From Rarobacter faecitabidus (GTDB taxonomy: Bacteria > Actinomycetota > Actinomycetes > Actinomycetales > Cellulomonadaceae), in NCBI RefSeq assembly GCF_006716265.1, contig NZ_VFOS01000005.1, forward strand, positions 62,001 to 126,000: DNA of 64,000 nucleotides. Direction: 5' to 3'. Under the pieces are notes generated by a model. It did no database searches, was not told where the DNA came from, and worked only from the letters and a program-made list of their open reading frames with translations. This document shows, one piece after another, positions 19,303 through 28,451 of the stretch; the first letter of the stretch is position 1, and the number at the start of each line of letters is the position of its first letter. The position numbers and the translations under genes are program-made.

Positions 19303-22300
19303 GTGACAACCCAAATGAATATCCCAGCGCGCACGCGCAAACCCTTAGCCTTCCTCGCGACGCTCTCGCTCGCGGCGGGCCTCGTCCCCATTGCGGCCAC
19401 GCCAGCCAGCGCGGCCGCAGTCGTCGCTGATCCCGCGGCCGTCGTGAATCCGTTCGTGGGAACCTCCAACGCCGGAAACACCTACCCCGGCGCCGTGGCT
19501 CCGTTCGGAATGCTCGCGTGGAGCCCGGACAACGTGAACACCTCCAACGGCACCATGCGGACCGCCACGCCGTCCGGCTACAGCTACGACAGCAATCGCA
19601 CGCGAGGCTTCTCGCTCACGCACGTCTCAGGTGCTGGCTGCGCCGGCCTGTCCGGCGACATCCCGTTCTTCCCGTACGTCGGAGCCATCTCCACGTCCCC
19701 CAGCGCGGCGGACACGACGAACGCGACCACCTACAAGGCCGACTACGCGCACGCGAACGAATCGGCATCCCCCGGCACCTACAAGGTCACCCTGAACAAT
19801 GGCGTAGGCGTCGAACTCGCCGCCACGACCCGCACCGGATCGGGGCGCTTCACGTTCCCGGCCAGCGGCGACCCGGCGATGCTCATTCGCACCTCCGACT
19901 CGATGCTCGGCTCGAACAACGCCTCGATCTCGATCGACCAGGCGGGCCGCGCTGTGTCCGGCTGGGTCGAGTCGGGTAACTTCTGCGGCTCGTTCGTCGG
20001 CGACGGATCGCTGCAACGCTCCTACTACCGCCTCTACTTCCAGGCCGAGTTCGACCAGCCGTTCGCCTCGGTCGGCACGTGGACCAACGGCACCGTCAGC
20101 AACGGCTCCACGCAGGCCACCGGGGGCACCGGCTACACGAACCGCTACCCGACGGCCGGGAACGGTTCCGGTGGCTTCGTCCGCTTCGCCCAGGGCGCCA
20201 CGGTAAACGTGCGCGTCGGCATCTCGTACGTCGACGCCGCGGGTGCGGCTGCCAACCTGGCGGCGGAGAACTCGTCATCAAAGACACTCGAGCAGGTCAA
20301 GGCCGAAACCAAGGCCGCCTGGAACGAAGAACTGCGCACCATCGAGATCGGCGGCGGCACCGAGAGCCAGCAGCGCACCTTCTACACGGCGCTCTACCAC
20401 TCGCTGCTGCACCCGAACATCATCGAGGACGTTGACGGGCGCTATCCGCGCTTCGAGGGCCTGGGTACGGATGGTAGCGTCGCCGTCGAGCATCTCCCCG
20501 CGAGCCAGGACCATCAGTACACGACGTTCTCCGGATGGGACGTCTACCGTTCGCAGATGCAGCTCGTGGCCTGGCTCAACCCCAAGAGGGGATCCGACCT
20601 CGCGCAGTCGCTGTTCAACCAGGCGAAGCAGTTCGATGGCGTATGGGACCGCTGGACCCACGTGACCGGCGCAACGCACGTCATGGTCGGTGACCCGTCC
20701 GCGGTATCCGTCGCCGGAATGTACGCCTTCGGCGCACGCGACTTCGATGTCGAGGGCGCCTATCAGTCGCTCAAGCGGGCCGCGACCGTACCAACGGACA
20801 AGGACCTGTCGCGTCAGGGGCGGAGCATTGGCGTCGTCGGGCAGCGACCGAGCCTCGACAAGTTCCTCCAGTACGGCTACTACCCGGAGGGCTGCAACGC
20901 CTGGGGTTGCCCCAACGAGACCCTCGAGATGGCGATCGCCGACTACAGCCTCGCGGCGCTCGCGCAATCGCTCGGCCACGAGGATGACTACAAGACGTTC
21001 GCCCAGCGCTCGCAGTCCTGGCAGAGCCAGTACAACCCGAACGCCACCGCGACCGCCGGATACGTCCAGCGGCGCAACGCCGACGGATCCTGGGTCAGTG
21101 GATTCGATCCGTCGAAGGACGACGGATTCGTCGAGGCCACCGGCGCCACGTACGTGTGGATGGTTCAGCACAATCCCGCCGGCCTCTTCGAGGTCATGGG
21201 CGGCAACGAGGTCGCAGACGAGCGCCTGGATGGCTACTTCAAGGACGACAACGGCAACTGGGTGCTGACCGGTAGCTGGAACAACCACATCCACGCCAAT
21301 ATGGACAACGAACCGTCCGTGGCGGTGCCGTGGCTATACAACTACCTGGGCAAGCCATGGAAGACGCAGGAAACGGTTCGTGAGACGGTCAAGCAACTGT
21401 GGCTCGATCCGGCGGACAACGCGGGCGGTTCCAAGGGCATCCCGGGTAACGACGACCTCGGTGAGATGAGCTCGTGGCTCGTCTTCGCCGCGCTCGGCGG
21501 CTACCCGCAGAATCCGGCGCGCGCCGAACTGGCCATCGCGGCCCCGCTGTTCGAGACGATTCGCGTCAGCCCGGTCGGCGGGCAGACACTGGCGATCAAC
21601 GCGCCCGGCGCTTCCGTCGCGAATAAGTACATCCAGTCGGTGTCGATCAACGGTCAGGCCTCCACCCTGAACTACCTGCCCGCCGACCTCGTTACGGGTG
21701 GCGGCACGGTCGACTTCGCGCTGAGCACCACGGCGAACACCTCGCGTGGTACCGCCCCCTCGGACGCGCCGCCGTCCGAGCGCACGGGTGAGAACCTGCC
21801 CGAACTCCGGGTCAGCAACGGCTCCGCCACGGCGTACCCGGGCTCACCCGCGTCGATCACGCTCAGCGCCCGCAACCTGCCGTGGGTGACTTCATCGCAG
21901 ACGATCACATTCACAGTGTCGTTTGAGGACGAGATCTCCGTCGACACCACTGCCGGCACCCTCGCGGTGTCCGGCAACTCCACGGTGACGTCGCCGCTCG
22001 TGGTGCGGCCCAAGTGGGGCACCCCAGCGGGGACGTATAAGGGCGTGGTGAAGGCTAAGGTCGGCAACCGCAACCTGCGCGAGATTCCCATCACCGTGAC
22101 GGTGCTGAGCGGTCCGCAACGCGGTTCCGCGAAGCTCGATACGAGTTTCGAGGTCGGCCAGACGCAGGTTCCGGAGAGCCTGGCGGTGGGGACGCAGAAC
22201 GCGGTCGACACGTACTGCTGCTCCACGAACCCGCTCGAGACGAAGGTCGCTGGGGACGGTGAGGAGCGCACCGGCACTCAATCGGTGGTGTACGCCGTGA

Positions 22301-23646
22301 AGGCAACCGGGCCGAATGCCGTGGCGACGAACGAACTCGTTTCGGGGCTCTCGAGCTTCAATGAGCCGATCAGCGCGGGTACCGTCCTGTCGTACTCGGT
22401 GTATCCGCAGAGTTATATGTCGTACTTCTCGCGCACCAACACAGCGAGCCGGAACGTGATCGTTGATGTGCAGTTCTCGGACGGCACATTCCTCAGCGAG
22501 TTGGCGCCTGAGGCGTCCAACGGGGCCGTTCTCACCCCCGTCGCCCAGGCAGGGGTGCTGACGCAGGACGAGTGGAACGACATCGCCGTCGCTTTCCCCG
22601 AGTCCACCTACGGCAAGACCATCCAACGGGTCGTGTTCCGGTTCGGGACTGGTGCCGGAAGCATCGGCAGTGGTGACGGCTACGCGCGTGGCTGGATCGA
22701 CGACCTCGCCATCTACCACGAGATCCCGGACCTGATCTTCAGCGATGCAACGACGCTCAGCGGTCGTGTTGGGGATACCCTGGGTGGTCCGCTGGTGAAG
22801 TTCACCGGGGGCGCTGGCGCTGAGGTCGCCGATTATTCGGCGACGGTCGCGTGGGGCGACGGCGATGTGACGGATGCCTCGATCGTGACGAGCGACGGCG
22901 GCTATCAAGTGGTTGCTCAGCACGTCTACGCTGCTCCCGTGAGCGGCGAGGCGGTGGTGACGGTCACAGATCCGCGCGACACCCAGGCGACGGTGAGCCT
23001 GCCGCTTTCCGTCCTGGCGAAGGACGATCCCGGTCCGGGGACGGATCCCGGCGATGGTTCGGGCGCGGGCTACGTTGACTCGACGGTTGCGGTGAAGGCG
23101 GCCAAGACGAAGTTCGGCAAGGCGGGTTCGCTGGCGGTAACTGTGAGTGCTCCTGGGGTCGTGCCGGCCGGTACTGTGTCGGCGCTCGTCAAGGGCCGAA
23201 TCATTGGTTCGGCGACGCTCAAGAACGGCAAAGCGACGATCAAGACGTCCAAGACGCTCGCGGTCGGCACGCACCAGGTGCTGCTGTCCTACTCGCCAGC
23301 CGCGAACGTCAAGGTGCGGCCCTCGTTCGAGGTGACGAACCTCAAGGTCGCGAAGGTCACTGCGAAGGTCAAAGCCAAGCGGATCAAGGGCAAGCTGAGT
23401 CGCGGGTCGAAGGCTTCCGTCAAGGTCACCGTCACCCTGGTCGCCAAGGCCAAGGCGACGGGCAAGGTGATGATCCTGGTCGGCAAGAAGGTCGTCGGCT
23501 CAGCGAAGGTCAAGACCAAGGGCGGCAAGGCGGTCGTGACGGTCAAGACCAAGCGCCTGACCAAGAAGGGCAAGATCACGGTCAAGTACGCCGGTAACGC
23601 CACCTACCTGAAGAAGACGTACAAGACGTCTCTGAGGGTGAAGTAG
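19303..23646 (+). CDS. GH92 alpha-mannosidase, secreted, multidomain
   Basis: 1447 aa. The GTG at 19303 has AGAAG seven bases upstream; ATG 19315 is an alternative. The signal peptide is PLAFLATLSLAAGLVPIAATPASAAA. The GH92 domain starts at VVNPFVGTSNAGNTYPG and includes the hallmark G-N-D-D-L-G-E-M-S-S-W near residue 715 and FAALGGYP. The barrel ends near 21570. A NEW3-like domain (21780-22115), a galactose-binding-like module (22130-22735, ending GWIDDL), a PKD-like domain (22840-23010) and Lys-rich Ig-like modules (23070-23646) follow. There is no sorting signal. The binding module lies after the catalytic domain here but before it in the paralog at 2-5785. It is likely induced with mannoside use through the operator at 19237. 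Confidence 0.92.
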   Translation: MTTQMNIPARTRKPLAFLATLSLAAGLVPIAATPASAAAVVADPAAVVNPFVGTSNAGNTYPGAVAPFGMLAWSPDNVNTSNGTMRTATPSGYSYDSNRTRGFSLTHVSGAGCAGLSGDIPFFPYVGAISTSPSAADTTNATTYKADYAHANESASPGTYKVTLNNGVGVELAATTRTGSGRFTFPASGDPAMLIRTSDSMLGSNNASISIDQAGRAVSGWVESGNFCGSFVGDGSLQRSYYRLYFQAEFDQPFASVGTWTNGTVSNGSTQATGGTGYTNRYPTAGNGSGGFVRFAQGATVNVRVGISYVDAAGAAANLAAENSSSKTLEQVKAETKAAWNEELRTIEIGGGTESQQRTFYTALYHSLLHPNIIEDVDGRYPRFEGLGTDGSVAVEHLPASQDHQYTTFSGWDVYRSQMQLVAWLNPKRGSDLAQSLFNQAKQFDGVWDRWTHVTGATHVMVGDPSAVSVAGMYAFGARDFDVEGAYQSLKRAATVPTDKDLSRQGRSIGVVGQRPSLDKFLQYGYYPEGCNAWGCPNETLEMAIADYSLAALAQSLGHEDDYKTFAQRSQSWQSQYNPNATATAGYVQRRNADGSWVSGFDPSKDDGFVEATGATYVWMVQHNPAGLFEVMGGNEVADERLDGYFKDDNGNWVLTGSWNNHIHANMDNEPSVAVPWLYNYLGKPWKTQETVRETVKQLWLDPADNAGGSKGIPGNDDLGEMSSWLVFAALGGYPQNPARAELAIAAPLFETIRVSPVGGQTLAINAPGASVANKYIQSVSINGQASTLNYLPADLVTGGGTVDFALSTTANTSRGTAPSDAPPSERTGENLPELRVSNGSATAYPGSPASITLSARNLPWVTSSQTITFTVSFEDEISVDTTAGTLAVSGNSTVTSPLVVRPKWGTPAGTYKGVVKAKVGNRNLREIPITVTVLSGPQRGSAKLDTSFEVGQTQVPESLAVGTQNAVDTYCCSTNPLETKVAGDGEERTGTQSVVYAVKATGPNAVATNELVSGLSSFNEPISAGTVLSYSVYPQSYMSYFSRTNTASRNVIVDVQFSDGTFLSELAPEASNGAVLTPVAQAGVLTQDEWNDIAVAFPESTYGKTIQRVVFRFGTGAGSIGSGDGYARGWIDDLAIYHEIPDLIFSDATTLSGRVGDTLGGPLVKFTGGAGAEVADYSATVAWGDGDVTDASIVTSDGGYQVVAQHVYAAPVSGEAVVTVTDPRDTQATVSLPLSVLAKDDPGPGTDPGDGSGAGYVDSTVAVKAAKTKFGKAGSLAVTVSAPGVVPAGTVSALVKGRIIGSATLKNGKATIKTSKTLAVGTHQVLLSYSPAANVKVRPSFEVTNLKVAKVTAKVKAKRIKGKLSRGSKASVKVTVTLVAKAKATGKVMILVGKKVVGSAKVKTKGGKAVVTVKTKRLTKKGKITVKYAGNATYLKKTYKTSLRVK

Positions 23647-23995
23647 CTCGCCGCTGGTATCGCGGACTGGTATGAGGCGGCGGCTGGGGCGATTGCCCTG
23701 GTCGCCGCCTTGCGCGTGGCGGTGGATGCTGGTCGTGCGTACGGGCGCTTACTGGCGCTTACGGGCGCGGGTGCGGCGGGGTACGTGTGCCCGACACCGA
23801 GGTGCCTTTGAGCAGGTACTTGCGGCAGGCACGGGCGCGGGTGCGGCGGGGTATGTGCCGGACACCGGTTGGGGTCGTGGAGCACCGGGTATATCCGGTG
23901 TCCGGCAACCCTATCCGGTGTCGAGGCAGGCGAAGCAGGCGAGGCAGGCGAGGCAGGCGGAGTTCCTCGCAGTTCCGCGCAGCGAGCCTAGGGCG
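23647..23995. repeat. Repeat-rich intergenic region with hairpin
   Basis: No gene is supported in this gap between two convergent genes. A 23-nt sequence beginning ACGGGCGCGGGTGCGG occurs at 23761-23783 and 23831-23853. A perfect 13-bp inverted repeat (TGCCGGACACCGG, 23856-23868, with 23895-23907) may be a bidirectional terminator. Four copies of a 9-nt unit (CGAGGCAGG, one variant) lie at 23922-23957. Confidence 0.7.
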
Positions 23996-26785
23996 CTAGT
24001 CGGCGAAGAGGGTGACGATATCGACTCCGCCGAGGTCCTTGAAGCGGTCGGGCTGGCAGGTCAGCAGAACGATCTGGGCGTTTCGCCCGGTTGCGTTGAG
24101 GACCACGTTGATCGCTTGGAGCCGTTTGGGGTCGGCGAATCCGAAGGTGTCGTCCAGTAGCAGCGGTCCGCCGCGGCCTGGATCGACCAGTTCCGCGCAG
24201 GCGAGCCGTCCGAGCAGCGCTACCTGCTCGCGAGCCCCGGCCGACAGTGACTCGAACGGCACCGTAACTCCGCCCAGGGTACGCGAGGCGATGCGTAGGT
24301 CGGTGGTCACGTCGACCCTGAAATCGCGCCCGAAGATGGGGCGCCCCAATGCCTCGATGCGTTCCTTGAAGGGCGCGACGTATCGGCGCTGCGCCGCCGC
24401 TCGGTGCCGAAGCAGCGCATCTCGTAGCGTCTGGACGGCCGTCGCCGCGCGCGCCATTCGCGCATGGCGCGCTGTGGCGTGTTCCAGGTCCGCCTCCGCT
24501 TCGCTCAGTGCGTCGAAGAGTCCCTGCTCGGCGCGGTCGTCGAGGACGGCCTGCAGCCGGGTGACTTCCTTACTCTGTTGTTCGAGGTGTTTGGCGTGCC
24601 GGTCAACGAGCCGCCTCGCGTTGTCGAGTTCGAGCGCCAGCAGGTCGGCATCCTGCGATGCAAGTTCCTCCTTGGCCCCGGCTAGCGCTTCCCGCGTTCG
24701 CGCGACCTCGAGGACCGCGGTCGCAACCGCCGAATCGAGGTCATCGTCGGGGCGGGTCGCGCGGGCGGTGGCCAGGCGCTCTTTCGCGATACTCAGTTCC
24801 GCCCGAGCGGTTTCCAAGCCCGCCTCGGCGCGAACGTGCTCGGTCCGGGTCGTGTCGAGGGCAGTACGCAGGGACGTCGTCGCGATTCTCGCTTCCTCGG
24901 CCGCATTCCGCGCGGCCTCGTCGGCCTCCGCGGCTTCTCGTGCCGTCGTGGCCAAGGCTTCCGTGTCGATCACATGGTCACCGGCGTGAGGGTCACCGGC
25001 GTCTTGGTTGCGACTGCCGTCACCGCCGTCGCCGCGACTGCTGCCGTCGCCGCGACTGCCGTCGTCGCGACTGCCGTCACCGCCGTCGCCGCGACTGCCG
25101 TCACCGTCGTCGCCGCCGTCACCGTCGTCGCTACTGCCGTCGCCGCCGTCACCACCGCGTCCGTCGTCTTCGCGAGCGATCAATTTGGCGCGCAACGCCG
25201 CCACTTCATTGCCGAGGGCTGGAAGGGTCGTGCCGTCCAGTAGCCCTGCGAGTCCCGCCCTGGCCGCGTCCCGCTCCGCGGTGGCGAGACGGTGCTGTTC
25301 CGCCAGCGTCCGCGCTTGCGAGACGCTTTCGACTCCGGCATTCATCAAGGTCTGCATGAGGGACTGTTCGGCTGCAAGCAACTCGGCGTCCAGTTCTTCG
25401 GGCGCCAGCCCGGGCGCCATCTCGATGCGAACAACGCCCGGCGCCTCGATCTCGACGGTATCGAGCACCGGCATCTCCCGCGCGCCAGCGGCGGCAAGCT
25501 GCTCGTCCCCGATCCTCACCGGCGTTTCACCTAGCCGGGTGACGCGAACAGTGGGGGCGGCCGAGTCGCGCGCGGCGCGCGCGACTCGCACCTGCGTTTC
25601 GCGTTCTATGAGCGTCGCGATGACCTTGTCGTCGATCGTGCTAGCGGCCGCGGTTTGTTCGGCGCGTCGAAGTTCCTCATCGGCCGCCGTGGCACGGGCA
25701 AACTTTGCTTCCAGGTCCGAGAGCAGAACTGCGGTGCGGTGACGATCAAGACGGACGGCTGCGGTCGCGGCAACGCGATGCGCTTGGCGGGCCGCCGTCG
25801 CTTGGGCCCGCTCCGCGTCGGCGGCCGCCTCTGTTCGATCCTGGAGGTCCTTGAGCCTTTCTCTGGTCGTCTGTTCGGCGTGGGACAACTCCGCAACGCG
25901 CTCTTTGCGCTCGGCGACCTCGGCGATCGATTGCTGCCGGGTTCTGCGAGCATCGGCCATGGAATCGAGCTGGCGTTCAGCGGACTTCAGCGCCTCCTCG
26001 GCGTTGGTGAGGGCCGTCCGCAACGCAGTCAGTTCGCTGTCCCGCGCATCGAGGCTCGCGAGGTTCTTCTTGGACCTTGCGAGTTCCTGCTCGAGTTCTG
26101 CTGCCTTCTCGGCATGCTGCCGATGGCTGCTCGTGAGTCGATCAACGTCCACGATGCGTTCTCGTGCTTCGGTGACGCGGCCCTGCGCCTCTGTGACCGC
26201 GGACCGTGCGTTCGCGAAGTCCTTGTTGGGCTTCCCGGTACCGGTGTAATAGCGTCCGTACTCGTCCTCGACACGCGCCAGCAGGTCGTCGTGTTCACCT
26301 GCGGCCTCGCCCGTTTCGTCGAGCGCCTGGTGCAGTGCGGCTATTTGCGCGAGTTGTGGCTGTTCGAGGGAGGCTCCCTGCTGCGTATCGAGTTCGGCGA
26401 GCAGGTCCAGGTCGACGGTGTCGCGCAATATCGCGAGGAAGCGTTCATGCGCCGTGTCCGACGTGAACTGTTCGTGCCGTTCTCCCTCGACGGTGAGCGA
26501 GGTCTCCGGGGACTTCAACCAGCGCTTTCGGTAGGTCAGTTCACGACCGCCTGCCTCGATCGTCAGCGTGACCTCCGGGCCCACATCGCGGCCGGCGGGC
26601 TGCAGGGCCCTGATCGCCGATGTCCTTGAACTCGCCTTAGCCGTGCGGATCAGGCGCAGCGCTTCGACGATCGATGATTTGCCGACCTCGTTTTCGCCTT
26701 CGACGATCGTGATGCCCTCGGAGAAGTCCACGACGGAGTGCCTTACTCCTCGAAACTCCCTCAATTCGATCCTGCGAAGTCTCAT
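23996..26785 (-). CDS. SbcC/YhaN-like AAA ATPase, SMC-type DNA repair protein
   Basis: 929 aa. The N-terminal Walker A is GENEVGKSS (Lys36). Long coiled coils cover about 190-340 and 590-780. The C-terminal part has the ABC signature LSAGAREQ and Walker B LLLDDTFGF. It pairs with the nuclease at 26782-28002, overlapping its stop by 4 bp. SbcC/Rad50 proteins use ATP to open and close a nuclease complex on DNA ends. No Cys-x-x-Cys zinc hook is present. Instead the mid-region (about 530-595) is a Gly/Asp/Ser-rich low-complexity tract encoded by a CCGTCGCCG-type microsatellite. The exact subfamily is uncertain. Confidence 0.85.
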   Translation of the reverse strand: MRLRRIELREFRGVRHSVVDFSEGITIVEGENEVGKSSIVEALRLIRTAKASSRTSAIRALQPAGRDVGPEVTLTIEAGGRELTYRKRWLKSPETSLTVEGERHEQFTSDTAHERFLAILRDTVDLDLLAELDTQQGASLEQPQLAQIAALHQALDETGEAAGEHDDLLARVEDEYGRYYTGTGKPNKDFANARSAVTEAQGRVTEARERIVDVDRLTSSHRQHAEKAAELEQELARSKKNLASLDARDSELTALRTALTNAEEALKSAERQLDSMADARRTRQQSIAEVAERKERVAELSHAEQTTRERLKDLQDRTEAAADAERAQATAARQAHRVAATAAVRLDRHRTAVLLSDLEAKFARATAADEELRRAEQTAAASTIDDKVIATLIERETQVRVARAARDSAAPTVRVTRLGETPVRIGDEQLAAAGAREMPVLDTVEIEAPGVVRIEMAPGLAPEELDAELLAAEQSLMQTLMNAGVESVSQARTLAEQHRLATAERDAARAGLAGLLDGTTLPALGNEVAALRAKLIAREDDGRGGDGGDGSSDDGDGGDDGDGSRGDGGDGSRDDGSRGDGSSRGDGGDGSRNQDAGDPHAGDHVIDTEALATTAREAAEADEAARNAAEEARIATTSLRTALDTTRTEHVRAEAGLETARAELSIAKERLATARATRPDDDLDSAVATAVLEVARTREALAGAKEELASQDADLLALELDNARRLVDRHAKHLEQQSKEVTRLQAVLDDRAEQGLFDALSEAEADLEHATARHARMARAATAVQTLRDALLRHRAAAQRRYVAPFKERIEALGRPIFGRDFRVDVTTDLRIASRTLGGVTVPFESLSAGAREQVALLGRLACAELVDPGRGGPLLLDDTFGFADPKRLQAINVVLNATGRNAQIVLLTCQPDRFKDLGGVDIVTLFAD
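25005..25165. repeat. Microsatellite encoding Gly-Asp-Ser tract
   Basis: Imperfect repeats of CCGTCGCCG and CCGTCACCG encode about 53 residues rich in GDGG, GDGS and DDG in the middle of the SbcC-like ATPase. The reading frame is kept. The tract is slippage-prone. Confidence 0.8.
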
Positions 26786-28002
26786 CGATGCGCCCCCGCC
26801 AGGCGATACAGCAGCGAGAGGGCGTCCTGCGCGGATTGCGCATCCGACGTTGCCGGTTCCGGCGTCATCGGGTGGCCATCGTCCGCCGGATCAATCGCCG
26901 GATCACTGTCGCGTCCAGCGTGTTCGTCGGTGACGATCCCTGCGGCGGCGCGCTCGACCAACTCGTCCAATGCCCGCTGAGCGAATCCGCTGAGGGACAT
27001 GTCCGCGAAGTCGTGATCGTCGGGGATGACGGCCAGGTCCGTGTGGCGCTCCCAATGGTCGATTCGTGCGAAGACGTCCTGCGCCCCCGCGATGACCTCG
27101 TCCAATTCGGCCTTCGCTGCGGTGGAGAGAGTGCCGGACAGCGCAAGCCAGATCGCCGTGCGATCTTTGGCGGAGAACTCGTCCAATTCCCGGCCGAAGG
27201 CCGTCACCTCTGCCCGCGAGTTGAGTTCCCGCCGCAAGGTGAGGAAGCGCCACGAGCCGACGTGTACCTTGTCCACCGACCACGCGCCCGAATCCTCGTC
27301 CATGTCGACCACGAGCACGTTGCCGGGATCGATCTCGCGGCGGTCTGTGACCTCGGGTGTGCCGGGATACCAAATCTGCGGGGTGACCTCGTATGTGCCG
27401 TGCCGGTCGCCCAGGATCACGAAGTGGGCGAGGCCGCGCGCCAGGGCCGGGCGGAGAGCCTGGACATCGATGGTGGCGACCGAGTCCCTGTCGGGATCTA
27501 GCGTGCTGACCGCACCGTGACCGACTACGATCCGGACCGCCCCGGAGGCGGGCACCTCCAGGTCGGCGATTGCCCGGGCGACAAGGTCTCCCGCGGGACG
27601 CTTGGAGAACCACGGCGCGCCGACGATCTCGACGCCTGGCACGACCTCGAACGGGCTGCTGCCGCGGACCACGACCACGTGCTCGGGTTTGCGTGCGGCG
27701 AACAGCGCGGAATCGTAGATGGTGGAGGCATCGAGCGGATCGTGATTGCCGGGCACCAGCACCACGGGAATATCGAAGGCCCGCAGCGCCTCGAATGCGC
27801 GCGCGATGATGCTGCGATCCAGTTGATTGGACTCGAACACGTCACCGCCGACGACCACGAACTGCGCATGGCGTTCCCGAGCGACCTCGGCGATGCGGGA
27901 GATCGCGTCGAATCGGGCCTGGATGTAACGCGGGCGCGCGTCATCGCCGAGGTAGCGCGCGGCCATGCCCAACTGCCAATCGGCGGTCGCTAGGAATCGC
28001 AT
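26782..28002 (-). CDS. SbcD/Mre11-like DNA exonuclease (metallophosphoesterase)
   Basis: 406 aa calcineurin-like phosphoesterase. Motifs in order: ADWQLGM (Asp8), GGDVFES, PGNHDPLD, VVGHGAV and GDRHG. The usual DxH of motif I reads D-x-Q here, a variant I recall in actinobacterial SbcD-like proteins. These are the manganese-binding motifs of SbcD/Mre11 exonucleases. The C-terminal region is the capping part and ends acidic. It overlaps the SMC-like ATPase start by 4 bp, so the two form a co-translated complex for DNA end processing in the cytoplasm. Confidence 0.87.
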   Translation of the reverse strand: MRFLATADWQLGMAARYLGDDARPRYIQARFDAISRIAEVARERHAQFVVVGGDVFESNQLDRSIIARAFEALRAFDIPVVLVPGNHDPLDASTIYDSALFAARKPEHVVVVRGSSPFEVVPGVEIVGAPWFSKRPAGDLVARAIADLEVPASGAVRIVVGHGAVSTLDPDRDSVATIDVQALRPALARGLAHFVILGDRHGTYEVTPQIWYPGTPEVTDRREIDPGNVLVVDMDEDSGAWSVDKVHVGSWRFLTLRRELNSRAEVTAFGRELDEFSAKDRTAIWLALSGTLSTAAKAELDEVIAGAQDVFARIDHWERHTDLAVIPDDHDFADMSLSGFAQRALDELVERAAAGIVTDEHAGRDSDPAIDPADDGHPMTPEPATSDAQSAQDALSLLYRLAGAHR

Positions 28003-28059
28003 CGTGCCTCCTGAGGTCGGTACTGAACACGATAGCCACCTCTGTGGACACCGCGAGCA

Positions 28060-28374
28060 TCACAGGCGATCGACGACCTCTTTGGCCTCCTTGAGCCCCA
28101 GTCCGCTCTGTTCGCGCAGCACCTTGATCGCGTTGATCTTCTTGCCTGACGCCGCGAGCGCCCGGACCTCCTCGCTCACGCGGACCTGCCCCGGGATGTC
28201 CGCTGGGGAGGTCGGCTGAGCGGGCGAGTATTGGCTGGTCACAGGGGATATGGACGAGTTCTCCGTCGCGCGCCCGAGCTGCGCCACCACCACTTCAAGT
28301 TCGCGCACGCGGCGCTCCAGTTCGGCAACTCGGTGGTCAAGCGCGGATTCGGGGGAGGAGTTGAAGAAGCCCAT
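28060..28374 (-). CDS. Small protein with ribosomal L7/L12 C-terminal-like domain
   Basis: About 104 aa from ATG 28374; a GTG nine codons upstream (28401) is possible. A short coiled-coil segment (RVAELERRVRELEVVVAQL) is followed by a linker and a C-terminal motif KKINAIKVLREQSGLGLKEAKEVVDRL. That motif resembles the L7/L12 C-terminal domain that contacts translation factors. Such stand-alone proteins occur in actinobacteria without an assigned role. It stands just downstream of the SbcD-like gene's promoter side and is divergent from the HNH nuclease gene. Confidence 0.7.
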   Translation of the reverse strand: MGFFNSSPESALDHRVAELERRVRELEVVVAQLGRATENSSISPVTSQYSPAQPTSPADIPGQVRVSEEVRALAASGKKINAIKVLREQSGLGLKEAKEVVDRL

Positions 28375-28451
28375 CGCGCCATCGTCGCAGAAGTTTTCCA
28401 CAGGCGCTCTTTCAGGCGACGCCGGAGATCCGGGAGGCGCAACATCGAGGC

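Noticed and set aside
23922-23957. CRISPR-like array in the 9-nt repeats
   Set aside because: The units are directly adjacent with no spacers and are too short.
24970-25243. Alanine/threonine/valine repeat proteins on both strands
   Set aside because: They are alternate frames of the microsatellite inside the SbcC-like gene.
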